From JALEFZ01 sp039820545 (GTDB lineage: Bacteria; Bacteroidota; Bacteroidia; J057), in contig JBCBPW010000017.1 of the NCBI GenBank assembly GCA_039820545.1, positions 1-64,000 of the forward strand: DNA of 64,000 bases, written 5' to 3'. The notes beneath the pieces were generated by a model. The model searched no databases. It saw only the letters and a list, made by a program, of their open reading frames with translations, and was not told the origin of the DNA. The translations under genes and the position numbers were made by a program. Numbering within the stretch: position 1 is the first letter of the stretch; each line of letters opens with the position of its first letter. Of the stretch, positions 53,444-61,629 are shown one piece after another.

Positions 53444-54571
53444 ATGCCACAAGATCCACAAATATACACAGTAGGCGAAGTCACCCACTACATCAAGCAC
53501 TTGCTGGAAGACAATCCACAGTTGAAGGGGGTGCAGGTATCGGGAGAGGTCTCTAATCTGACCTACCACCGATCGGGGCATGTGTACTTCAGTGTCAAAG
53601 ATACTGAGGCCCAACTGAGTTGTGTCATGTTCAAGGGATATGCGCAGTATGCACCCAAGATGAAAGCAGGAGACAAAGTCGTCCTCAAAGGCAATATGAC
53701 CGTCTATGCGCCACGAGGAAACTATCAGATGATGGTGACCAGCGTGCGCAAGCAGGGCGTGGGAGATCTCTATCAGCAATTTGCCCTACTCAAGCAAAAA
53801 CTGGAATCGGAGGGGCTCTTTGATTCTGCCTACAAGCAAGCGATTCCGATTCTCCCGCAAAAAATCGCCGTTTTGACCTCTCCTACGGGAGCAGCAATAC
53901 GAGACATCTTACAAACAATCAAGAGACGATACAATCGAGGACAGGTTCTTGTGCTCCCAACGGTCGTCCAAGGTACACAAGGTGCTGCTTCCATCGTGAA
54001 GAACCTGAAGTTGGCGCAGGATACAGGAGTGGATGTCATCATTTTGGGACGCGGGGGAGGATCCTTGGAGGACTTGTGGAACTTCAATGAGGAGGCAGTA
54101 GCCAGGGCGATTTTTGGATCTAAGATCCCCATTGTGTCATGCGTAGGCCATGAGACGGACTTTACCATTGCAGACTTCGTAGCGGATGTCCGTGCCTCTA
54201 CCCCTACCGCTGCCGCAGAGACGGTGGTCCCAGACCTTGCGGCCATCATTCATACGATAGATGATTATGAGCGGCAGTTGAAGCGAGGCATCCAGTACAA
54301 CATTGACTTCAAACGTCAGGTTTTGGACGACTACAGCTTCCGCTTACAGCAGATCCTGACGCAAAAGCTACAGACTGAACGACACAAATTAGAAATACTA
54401 GAGGCTGAACTCAAAGCATTGGATCATGATCGAATATTGACTCAGGGGTATACCTTGACTCTAAAAGAAGGTGTCATACAACATGGGATGGAAGGTATTG
54501 AGCCAGGAGATCAGATTGAGACGATATTTGTGGATGGTCGTGTAGAGAGTGAAGTGAAACAGAAAAAATAG
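53444..54571 (+). CDS. xseA: Exodeoxyribonuclease VII large subunit
   Basis: XseA cuts single-stranded DNA with the small subunit XseB. The N-terminal OB-fold (YTVGEVTHYIKHLLE, VSGEVSNLTYHRSGHVYFSVKD) is clear. The catalytic-region blocks VLTSPTGAAIRDI, LGRGGGSLEDLW and SCVGHETDFTIADFVADVRASTPTAAAE follow. The length of 375 residues is near the lower end for the family; the C-terminal coiled part is short. xseB follows 11 bases downstream. A terminator-like hairpin touches its start codon. Confidence 0.94.
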   Translation: MPQDPQIYTVGEVTHYIKHLLEDNPQLKGVQVSGEVSNLTYHRSGHVYFSVKDTEAQLSCVMFKGYAQYAPKMKAGDKVVLKGNMTVYAPRGNYQMMVTSVRKQGVGDLYQQFALLKQKLESEGLFDSAYKQAIPILPQKIAVLTSPTGAAIRDILQTIKRRYNRGQVLVLPTVVQGTQGAASIVKNLKLAQDTGVDVIILGRGGGSLEDLWNFNEEAVARAIFGSKIPIVSCVGHETDFTIADFVADVRASTPTAAAETVVPDLAAIIHTIDDYERQLKRGIQYNIDFKRQVLDDYSFRLQQILTQKLQTERHKLEILEAELKALDHDRILTQGYTLTLKEGVIQHGMEGIEPGDQIETIFVDGRVESEVKQKK

Positions 54572-54582
54572 ATTCATTGAAA

Positions 54583-54801
54583 ATGGCGAAAGAGGAAGCA
54601 TTCTCACTTGAGAAAAACTTACAACATCTTCGGGCTTTGATTGAGGAAATGCAGAAAGGGATATCCGATTTTGATAAGCAGTTGAAGATGTTTCAGGAGG
54701 GACAGGAAATTATCAAGGCTTGCAGGACCTATTTAGATGGGACAGAACTTACCGTTAAGCAGTTAATTGAAGGGGAGTTTCAAGACTTTGAAGGATCCTG
54801 A
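54583..54801 (+). CDS. xseB: Exodeoxyribonuclease VII small subunit
   Basis: The ATG at 54583 (MAKEEA) is chosen; an in-frame TTG two codons earlier is weaker. The 72-residue protein is a helical bundle with SLEKNLQHLRALIEEMQKG and the family-typical short acidic end. It follows xseA by 11 bases, as usual. It is needed for activity and solubility of XseA. Confidence 0.88.
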   Translation: MAKEEAFSLEKNLQHLRALIEEMQKGISDFDKQLKMFQEGQEIIKACRTYLDGTELTVKQLIEGEFQDFEGS

Positions 54802-55046
54802 GTCTCCACAGGCTTGTGGATAATGCGAAAGATAATCCTTTCGAGAATTCTTATTTTTACTTTGAAATCTTACGCGTTCGCAAATCGTATAATTCAAGGA
54901 TTCATCTTCCCATCGAATGATACAGCATGTATAGTATATACTTCTTGGCACATCTACATATGAGCCCCAAGAATATCCCTATCTATACATACATTTAATA
55001 TTTTGTACACACACATCTTAAAAGCGCATTACCAAATCAAATATAT

Positions 55047-55421
55047 ATGACTGTCGAAGGAAAACTACACGTAAAAAACGATACGCAACAAATCAAGGAT
55101 ACATTCAAAAAGCGTGAATTTGTTCTGGAGTTTGCGGATAATCCTATGTACCCACAATACATTTTGTTCCAACTTATTCAAGACAAGTGTGAGTTACTGG
55201 ATCAGTTTGAGGTGGGCCAAATGATTTCTGTGGATTTCAATCTCAGAGGTCGGGCATGGAACTCGCCCAGTGGAGAGACCAAATATTTCAATAGCCTCGA
55301 TGCCTGGAGGGTCACACCTCAGCAGGTCAATCAGCCTGTCGGACCAGCAGGACCTCCTCCTACCCCTCCAGCAGAGGCGATGGACGTGACACAAATGGAT
55401 GAGGATGACCTCCCATTCTAA
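55047..55421 (+). CDS. DUF3127 protein with OB-like fold and SSB-like acidic tail
   Basis: The 124-residue protein matches DUF3127: a short OB-fold-like domain of about 85 residues (VEGKLHVKNDTQQIKD, FVLEFADNP, VGQMISVDFNLRGR). After a Gly-Pro-rich linker it ends with MDEDDLPF. This acidic, hydrophobic C-terminal tip is very like that of single-stranded DNA-binding proteins (DDIPF-type), which recruits repair enzymes. No SSB-like arginine or aromatic pattern is certain. A DNA-associated role is suggested by the tail, and xseA/xseB and recQ flank it. Cytoplasmic. Confidence 0.78.
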   Translation: MTVEGKLHVKNDTQQIKDTFKKREFVLEFADNPMYPQYILFQLIQDKCELLDQFEVGQMISVDFNLRGRAWNSPSGETKYFNSLDAWRVTPQQVNQPVGPAGPPPTPPAEAMDVTQMDEDDLPF

Positions 55422-55740
55422 ACCTTGTAAGGTTATAGGGAGAATGTTCCCATTTGCCTAAACACAAAGCCCGTGTATACACTCTCAAGTAAGTGTAATG
55501 TAAGGCTTCAGGTAAAATCTAGGTCAAAATAGATGTAGGTCTCCTACCCAAATTCCCGCTTGGGGGATGATGGAAATATACATAACTTTAGGGCAGAAAT
55601 GATTTTCAAATCGTTCTGCCCTTTTTTCTTACATATTGTGGATAACCACAGAAAGCGTGTAGGATTCGAAAAGTTGATTTTTGGATCAATTTTCGAATAT
55701 TTAGTAAAACAATAAAGGTTACAATAAGCAACTAAAGCAT
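55422..55740. other. Intergenic region with structured stretch and terminator
   Basis: No protein gene is visible in this 319-base gap between the DUF3127 gene and the CheY-like gene. A terminator lies at 55591-55628. Before it, TGCCT and AAAGCC at 55456-55470 can pair with GGCTT and AGGTA near 55503-55515, giving a possible folded RNA. The sequence may hold a small RNA or simply the 3' untranslated end of the preceding gene. Confidence 0.5.
55591..55628 (+). terminator. Rho-independent terminator
   Basis: GGGCAGAA (55591-55598) and TTCTGCCC (55614-55621) pair perfectly and the inner bases extend the stem with a small mismatch; a run of six T residues follows. It faces the plus strand and lies about 170 bases after the DUF3127 stop. 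Confidence 0.85.
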
Positions 55741-56133
55741 ATGGCGACTTACAAAAATGTTATGTTAGTTGATGATAATGAAATAGATAATATCATCAAC
55801 GAGAAAATTATCGAAGCCAACAGCTTTGCCGAGCAAATTTTGGTTTTTGATACAGGAGAGAAGGCTTTAGAGTACCTAAAGGACAATCAGGAGAGCGCAG
55901 ACTCATTACCCGAAATTGTCTTTTTAGACATCAACATGCCCATCATGGATGGATTCCAGTTCTTGAAAGATTTCGAAAATTTTTCAGATACTGTGCTGTC
56001 AAAGTGTAAGATCATCATGTTATCTTCTTCTATTAGTCCCAAGGATATCGACCGTGCTGCTTCCAGTAAGTACGTTAAGAAATACCTCAACAAACCGCTG
56101 AATGCCCGTTATTTAGAGGCTATTACCGTATAG
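55741..56133 (+). CDS. CheY-like single-domain response regulator
   Basis: The 130-residue protein is a lone receiver domain. The acidic pocket DDN (11-13), phospho-acceptor Asp63 in VFLDINMPIMDG, the SSS switch residues and the late Lys in YLNKPLN are present. With no output domain, it should act by protein contact, or as a phosphorelay intermediate. No kinase is nearby. A hairpin that could end its transcript lies 34 bases downstream, right before recQ. Confidence 0.9.
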   Translation: MATYKNVMLVDDNEIDNIINEKIIEANSFAEQILVFDTGEKALEYLKDNQESADSLPEIVFLDINMPIMDGFQFLKDFENFSDTVLSKCKIIMLSSSISPKDIDRAASSKYVKKYLNKPLNARYLEAITV

Positions 56134-56166
56134 AGGTGTATGGTAATAGTTATTTTATTTAATCTT

Positions 56167-56202
56167 TAGCCAAAAAGATCGATTCAAAGACCTTTTTGGC
56201 TA
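56167..56202 (+). terminator. Hairpin after CheY-like gene
   Basis: TAGCCAAAAAGATC (56167-56180) and GACCTTTTTGGCTA (56189-56202) pair with one mismatch around an 8-base loop. The stem is strong, but the U-tract after it is poor, so termination is not certain. It ends 10 bases before the recQ start. Confidence 0.5.
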
Positions 56203-56212
56203 ATTTGCGTTT

Positions 56213-58126
56213 GTGTCTACATCTGCACTCGACATACTCAAACAATATTGGGGCTATGATTCATTTCGGCAGCCACAAGATCAAATCATAGAGGCTGTCC
56301 TCAACGGCCATGATACACTTGCTCTCCTCCCGACAGGTGGGGGCAAATCCATCTGCTTTCAAATACCTGGACTTGCCCTTCCTGGGATGACCCTTGTAAT
56401 CTCCCCCTTGATTGCACTCATGAAGGATCAGGTAGAGCGCCTCAACCAACTGGGCATTCCTGCCGCCTTTATCAACAGTAGCATGGGCTATCACATGGTA
56501 GACCAAAAGCTCCAAAAGGCCTTGGACGGCACCTACAAGTTTCTCTACATCTCTCCTGAACGAATCGAATCTGAGATGTTTCAGCTACGGCTCCCACAGA
56601 TGGATGTCTCATTGCTTGCGGTGGACGAAGCACACTGTATCAGCCAGTGGGGATATGATTTTCGTCCCTCTTACCAGCAGATCCACCAAATCCGAGAGAT
56701 TAAACCTGGTCTCCCCGTTATTGCCCTGACCGCTTCTGCCCCACCCAAAGTACAGGAGGACATCACAGAAAAATTGCAGCTTCGCACGCCCAAGGTTTTT
56801 CGTAAGTCCTTTAGGAGAGACAATCTACGCTACTTCATCCTGGAGGAGCAAAATGTGAGTACCCGTATACTCAGCATTTGCCAGCGTACGCAGGGCACGG
56901 GCATCGTGTACACCCGGACACGTAGGATTGCAGAGCGTCTTGCCCAACTCCTAGAAAAGGAGGGCATATCCGCCGCCGCCTACCACGGAGGCATGAAAAG
57001 CTCTGTCCGAGACGATATTCAAAAGGCTTGGATCGACAATCGGAAGCGCGTCATCGTAGCTACCAACGCCTTTGGGATGGGAATCGACAAGCCAGATGTG
57101 CGGTTTGTCATCCACTACAACCTACCATTTGACATAGAGAGTTACTATCAGGAAGCGGGTCGCGGGGGAAGGGATGGCCAAACGGCTTTGGCAATTGCCT
57201 TCAAAAATCCTGTGGATATAGCCGACCTACAAAGATGGAGCGAGCAGAAATATCCTACCTGGGAAGTACTGAAGGCCCACTATCAAGGATTATGTGCTTA
57301 TTTTCGTGTGATAGGGACTTCACAGGAATGGCCAACTGTCGGGCTAGATATGGGGCAAGTGGCCAAAGCCATGGAGGTATCTCCTCTCCGCCTCTATGGC
57401 TCCCTCAAGGTCCTCCACCAGGAAGGGATCATAGCATGGGATGAGGATAGTGATGACTTTTCCTATCTTCAAATATTGGCACACCCTGCCCACATCAACC
57501 AGTTTCGTCAGCAGAAACCTAGACTCGCTGACTTCACGGACTTCATGCTTCGTCAAGTAGGAGGAGAGGCCTACAATCAAGAGGTTCGATTTCTGATTGA
57601 TAATTGGGCATTGAAGCGCAAGGAAGAGCCGCAAGCTATCAGGAACCAATTGGAACTACTGGTCAAATACGAGTTGATTCAATATATCCCCTCTACCACT
57701 CAACCTACCCTCACCTTCATTCACGGCAAGCAAAAACTGGTCAAGCACGAGCTCAATTGGGCCAAATACGATTTTCTCAAAAAAGAGCATGGGCAAAGAT
57801 TGAACAAATTGCTAGACTACGTGGAGAATAAGACGATCTGTCGGAGCCTATTGATCCAGCAATACTTTGGGGAAAAGGCCCACGAACCTTGTGGCAAGTG
57901 TGATGTCTGCATCGGAAGACATAAAACCCGATTGAATCAGGGCGAATTCAGGCAGGTCATGGGTCAGTTGATGCAGTTCATTAGAAGCGGAAAGGCAAAT
58001 TACCGAAAAGCGATGCTGGAAGTACCATCAGGAACTCCCGCTCAGAGAGAAAAAGTGCTGAGATATTTATTAGACAAAGGGATCGTAGAATCAGATGCAA
58101 TGGGAAACTTAAAGGTGAAAGAATAG
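56213..58126 (+). CDS. recQ: RecQ-family ATP-dependent DNA helicase
   Basis: RecQ unwinds DNA 3'-5' in recombination and replication restart. Walker A PTGGGKS is at 40-46, the DEAH box at 138-141 (VDEAH), and the aromatic-rich loop and motif VI (AGRGGRDGQ) are intact. The zinc cluster cysteines lie in CRSLLIQQYFG...CGKCDVC near 545-570, followed by a winged-helix-like region. No HRDC domain is seen at the C terminus, so this is the short type of 637 residues. The start is a GTG, as no ATG fits the family start. Confidence 0.93.
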   Translation: MSTSALDILKQYWGYDSFRQPQDQIIEAVLNGHDTLALLPTGGGKSICFQIPGLALPGMTLVISPLIALMKDQVERLNQLGIPAAFINSSMGYHMVDQKLQKALDGTYKFLYISPERIESEMFQLRLPQMDVSLLAVDEAHCISQWGYDFRPSYQQIHQIREIKPGLPVIALTASAPPKVQEDITEKLQLRTPKVFRKSFRRDNLRYFILEEQNVSTRILSICQRTQGTGIVYTRTRRIAERLAQLLEKEGISAAAYHGGMKSSVRDDIQKAWIDNRKRVIVATNAFGMGIDKPDVRFVIHYNLPFDIESYYQEAGRGGRDGQTALAIAFKNPVDIADLQRWSEQKYPTWEVLKAHYQGLCAYFRVIGTSQEWPTVGLDMGQVAKAMEVSPLRLYGSLKVLHQEGIIAWDEDSDDFSYLQILAHPAHINQFRQQKPRLADFTDFMLRQVGGEAYNQEVRFLIDNWALKRKEEPQAIRNQLELLVKYELIQYIPSTTQPTLTFIHGKQKLVKHELNWAKYDFLKKEHGQRLNKLLDYVENKTICRSLLIQQYFGEKAHEPCGKCDVCIGRHKTRLNQGEFRQVMGQLMQFIRSGKANYRKAMLEVPSGTPAQREKVLRYLLDKGIVESDAMGNLKVKE

Positions 58127-58145
58127 AAAGTCTTCCAGTATCACA

Positions 58146-59255
58146 TTAAATCCCTAGCGCATTTCTTACCTTATCAAAGATCTCCGTATTATTATAGATC
58201 CCCGCAAACTTCTCAGCTCCAGGCCCATAAGCATATACAGGCACCATCGTTGCGGTATGACTTCCTGTGGTAAAACCCGTCTTAAGATTGCCGCGTCGCG
58301 AACCATTTTTGACGCTGTAGCCACCCGTTTCGTGGTCGGCAGTGACGACGACGAGTGTTTCTCCGTCTTTCTCTGCAAAATCTAGTACTTTACCGATGGC
58401 TTTGTCGAAGTCTAAGGTCTCAGAGATGATGTAATTGCTGTCATTGGCATGGCCTCCCCAATCAATCTGTGATCCCTCTACTAATAGCATGAAGCCGTTT
58501 TCTGCTCCTTTATCTAGGAAATTCATGGCAAAAGATGTAGCAGGAGCGAGATAATGACGTCCCTTTACTTTTCTCTTGGGTTGCATATTGGCTGTGAAAC
58601 ATACCATACGCTCATTGGGACCATAGTCCAGTTGACGCCACTTAGGTTCTTCATCCAAGACACGCACATTTTTTTTCTCCATCACCTCGATGAGATTCTG
58701 GCGATCATAGCGGTGTAAAAAGTACTTTTTACCTCCACCAATCGCGAGATCTACTTTGCTAGATGCAAAATCTTCGGCAATCTGCTCATACATCGAACGA
58801 AGGGGTTGGTGGGCATAAAAACAGGCAGGCGTCGCATGGGTAATTTCGGAGGTAACAACAAGCCCTGTTCGGATTCCCTTCTTTTGTGCAATCTCAAAGA
58901 TCGTACGTGTAGGGATTGTATCTCTGTTTACTCCGATGGCACCTAGGTAGGTCTTACAGCCAGAGGCAAATGCTGTAGCACCTGCTGCCGAATCGGTAAT
59001 GAGATTGTCTACAGCGTGTGTCTTGATCAAACCTATAACGGGAAAACGCTCAAGGTTGAGGCGAAAACGTGGGGTGCTATATAATGCAGCTGTAACCTGT
59101 CCCAAGCCCATCCCATCTCCGATCATCAAGATCACTTTTTTAGGCTTTTCTACCTTTGGTCTCCATGCTTTCGATGCCATACATCCACTCAAAAGAAGTG
59201 GCAACATCCATAGGCTGATGTACTTAAGGCTTGACTGCCAAAATCTTATTTCCAT
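58146..59255 (-). CDS. Alkaline phosphatase lipoprotein
   Basis: The 369-residue protein starts with a lipoprotein signal (LLLSGC, Cys25). Metal-binding Asp47 in LMIGDGMG, nucleophile Ser89 in TDSAAGATAFASG, the ITHATPA block and the C-terminal metal motifs DWGGHAND and TADHETGG are all present. The protein hydrolyses phosphate monoesters in the periplasm or on the outer membrane. It is shorter than the E. coli PhoA by about 100 residues. It is not in an obvious operon. Confidence 0.92.
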   Translation of the reverse strand: MEIRFWQSSLKYISLWMLPLLLSGCMASKAWRPKVEKPKKVILMIGDGMGLGQVTAALYSTPRFRLNLERFPVIGLIKTHAVDNLITDSAAGATAFASGCKTYLGAIGVNRDTIPTRTIFEIAQKKGIRTGLVVTSEITHATPACFYAHQPLRSMYEQIAEDFASSKVDLAIGGGKKYFLHRYDRQNLIEVMEKKNVRVLDEEPKWRQLDYGPNERMVCFTANMQPKRKVKGRHYLAPATSFAMNFLDKGAENGFMLLVEGSQIDWGGHANDSNYIISETLDFDKAIGKVLDFAEKDGETLVVVTADHETGGYSVKNGSRRGNLKTGFTTGSHTATMVPVYAYGPGAEKFAGIYNNTEIFDKVRNALGI

Positions 59256-59384
59256 CTTGTAAAAATAGCAATCCTGACGTATACAAAAAACAGTTTACGT
59301 ATTTGTTGGTGATTTAGAGACTTTTAGCATCAAATTGGGAATAGATAACGATCTATTTCACCTCGCATGTCCAGTTTAGATCAA

Positions 59385-59426
59385 CAAAAAAAATCTGGGT
59401 CACTCCTATTAAAGAATGACTCAGAT
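59385..59426 (-). terminator. Terminator of glnS
   Basis: ATCTGGGTCA (59393-59402) and TGACTCAGAT (59417-59426) pair with one G-U around a 14-base loop. On the minus strand a run of eight U residues follows the stem. It lies about 70 bases past the glnS stop. Confidence 0.75.
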
Positions 59427-59496
59427 ATCTGTTGATTAATGCGCACTATGGGATGGAGCGGCTCTATTTCGGCTCTACTCTCCTATCTATCTGCAA

Positions 59497-61191
59497 TTAC
59501 TTCTTTCCTTTCTTAGCCCAATTGTCTCTCAGGGTCACTGTCTGATTGAAGACCAGTTTGTCATCGCTACTGTCTTTGTCAAGGCAGTAGTATCCTTTAC
59601 GGATAAATTGATATCGATCCTCCATCTGGGCATTGCGTAGGCTTGGCTCTACGTAGGCTTTCTCGATGATGGTCATCGACTCAGGGTTGATCAATTCCAT
59701 AAAGTCTTTCTCCTTGTGACCCGCAGGATCAGGGTCTAGGAAAAGACGATCATACTGACGCACTTCTACTTCCAAAGCGTGGGGGGCAGAGACCCAATGC
59801 ATAGTCCCTTTCACTTTTAATCCACTAGTATCCGAACCCGAGCGCGACTCAGGGAAATATTCCGCATAAATTTCCTCTATCTCACCCGTTTCTTCATTCT
59901 TTTTATAGTCTGTGGCTTTGATGATGTAAGCTCCCTTCAGTCGCGCCATACGATCGGGACCGAGTCGATACCACTTCTTCGGCGAAGGTGGATTCTCTTT
60001 GAAGTCCTCGCGCTCAATCCACAGCTCACGAGAAAAAGGTACCTCACGCGTACCAGATTCGGGATCCTCAGGATTATTGTCGATGGGCATCTGCTCTGTC
60101 TGCCCTTCGGGATAGTTAGTGATGATGAGTTTGACGGGATTGAGGACCCCCATCACACGGGTGGCGATTTGGTTGAGATCTTCTCTCACACTGAACTCCA
60201 AAAGTCCTACATCGATGACATTGTCGCGGCGTGCGACCCCTGTGCGCTCCGCAAAATTGCGCAAGGAAGTAGGTGTATATCCTCTGCGGCGCATCCCTCT
60301 GATCGTCGGCATACGCGGATCATCCCAACCTGTCACGACGCCAGAGTCGAGCAATCTGAGTAGCTTACTCTTGGAAGTAATCGTATAACTGACATTCATC
60401 CTGGCAAACTCAACCTGCTGAGGACGGGGATGAAAGTCGGGCAATTGATCCAAAAACCAGTTGTACAAAGGACGGTGAACTTCGAATTCCAAGGTACAAA
60501 TCGAGTGTGTCACCCCTTCAAGTGCATCGCTTTGTCCATGGGCCCAGTCGTAGGTAGGATAAATACTCCAATCTGTTCCTGTCTGATGGTGTGCCACTTT
60601 GAGGATGCGATACATGATGGGATCTCTCAACTGCATGTTGGGAGAAGTCATGTCGATTTTGGCACGCAGCACATGGGTACTCTCGTCAAATTCTCCTTTT
60701 CGCATGCGATCCAGCAAGTCTAGGCTTTCTTCCGCAGGACGATTGCGGAAGGGGCTCTCTTCCCCTGCCTGCTGAGGCGTACCGCGCATCTGGCGAATTT
60801 CTTCTGGGCTGCTGCTGTCCACATAGGCTTTCCCTTCGCGGATCAGTTGCTGTGCCCACGCGTATAACTGTCCAAAATAATTGGAGGCATATTTAGGTTC
60901 TCCTTCCCAGTCATATCCCAGCCAGTGGATGTCGTCCTTCATGGATTGGACAAACTCCATGTTCTCTTTGCTGGGATTGGTATCATCAAATCGGAGGTTG
61001 GTTTTCCCTCCGTACTTTTTGGCTAAACTAAAATTGAGGTAGATGGACTTTACATGTCCCATATGGAGGTATCCGTTGGGCTCAGGAGGAAATCGCGTGT
61101 ATACGATGTCGCCTTTTGCTCCTGTCGCTAGGTCGCCCTCTACGATTTGCTCAATAAAGTTGAGAGAAGCGATGGTGTCGTTGCTGCTCAT
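59497..61191 (-). CDS. glnS: Glutaminyl-tRNA synthetase
   Basis: GlnS charges tRNA-Gln. The class I signature appears as PPEPNGYLHMGH at about 36-47. The KMSKS-equivalent is TITSKSKLLRLL, which is a variant of the usual VLSKRKL form. DDPRMPTIRGMRRRGYTP and the C-terminal anticodon-binding barrels follow. The length of 564 residues is typical. The start at 61191 (MSSNDTI) is natural. A terminator follows. Presence of GlnS means this organism need not use the GatCAB route for glutamine. Confidence 0.95.
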   Translation of the reverse strand: MSSNDTIASLNFIEQIVEGDLATGAKGDIVYTRFPPEPNGYLHMGHVKSIYLNFSLAKKYGGKTNLRFDDTNPSKENMEFVQSMKDDIHWLGYDWEGEPKYASNYFGQLYAWAQQLIREGKAYVDSSSPEEIRQMRGTPQQAGEESPFRNRPAEESLDLLDRMRKGEFDESTHVLRAKIDMTSPNMQLRDPIMYRILKVAHHQTGTDWSIYPTYDWAHGQSDALEGVTHSICTLEFEVHRPLYNWFLDQLPDFHPRPQQVEFARMNVSYTITSKSKLLRLLDSGVVTGWDDPRMPTIRGMRRRGYTPTSLRNFAERTGVARRDNVIDVGLLEFSVREDLNQIATRVMGVLNPVKLIITNYPEGQTEQMPIDNNPEDPESGTREVPFSRELWIEREDFKENPPSPKKWYRLGPDRMARLKGAYIIKATDYKKNEETGEIEEIYAEYFPESRSGSDTSGLKVKGTMHWVSAPHALEVEVRQYDRLFLDPDPAGHKEKDFMELINPESMTIIEKAYVEPSLRNAQMEDRYQFIRKGYYCLDKDSSDDKLVFNQTVTLRDNWAKKGKK

Positions 61192-61629
61192 GTCTTGATA
61201 ATCAACTATTGCGAATGATTCTTACTGGAAAGCTGTGACCATGTTTGGGACTGTGCATCCGCTAAAACGCTGCGCTTTTTTCTAGCTAGATTTTTATTAC
61301 CCAAAACATAGACTCTAAACTAACACCTTTTCTACAAACTTGGCAAAGGATACATATAGAAAAGTCTATTTTTATTTAATTCTGCTAAAAATTTCATTCC
61401 CCAAAAACAATAAAAACCTATTTCATCCCACTTACATATGAAAGTGGATGGATCAGAGATTCTATTCAGAACATTCCGCTCTTATTTTTTTTCGAAAAAG
61501 ATAATTGTTGGCACAGTGTAAATTAATCGTTAATTTTATCTTGGTGAGGGAAACTATGTAACAGACGCTCAGTATGTTTCCTTACCTCATTTTCAACTAC
61601 TTGCCTACTATTGAATAAAGAGTAATACT
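61192..61629. other. Intergenic region between glnS and the acyl-CoA ligase gene
   Basis: This 438-base gap between divergent genes is AT-rich and contains no recognised gene. A promoter-like TTG-N20-TAATTTTA lies at 61508-61538 on the plus strand. No RNA gene or repeat is seen. Confidence 0.6.
61508..61538 (+). promoter_or_regulatory. Candidate Bacteroidota-type promoter of the acyl-CoA ligase gene
   Basis: TTG (61508-61510) and TAATTTTA (61531-61538) are separated by 20 bases, matching the TTG / TAnnTTTG pattern except for the last base. Transcription would begin near 61545, leaving a leader of about 85 bases. Confidence 0.35.
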
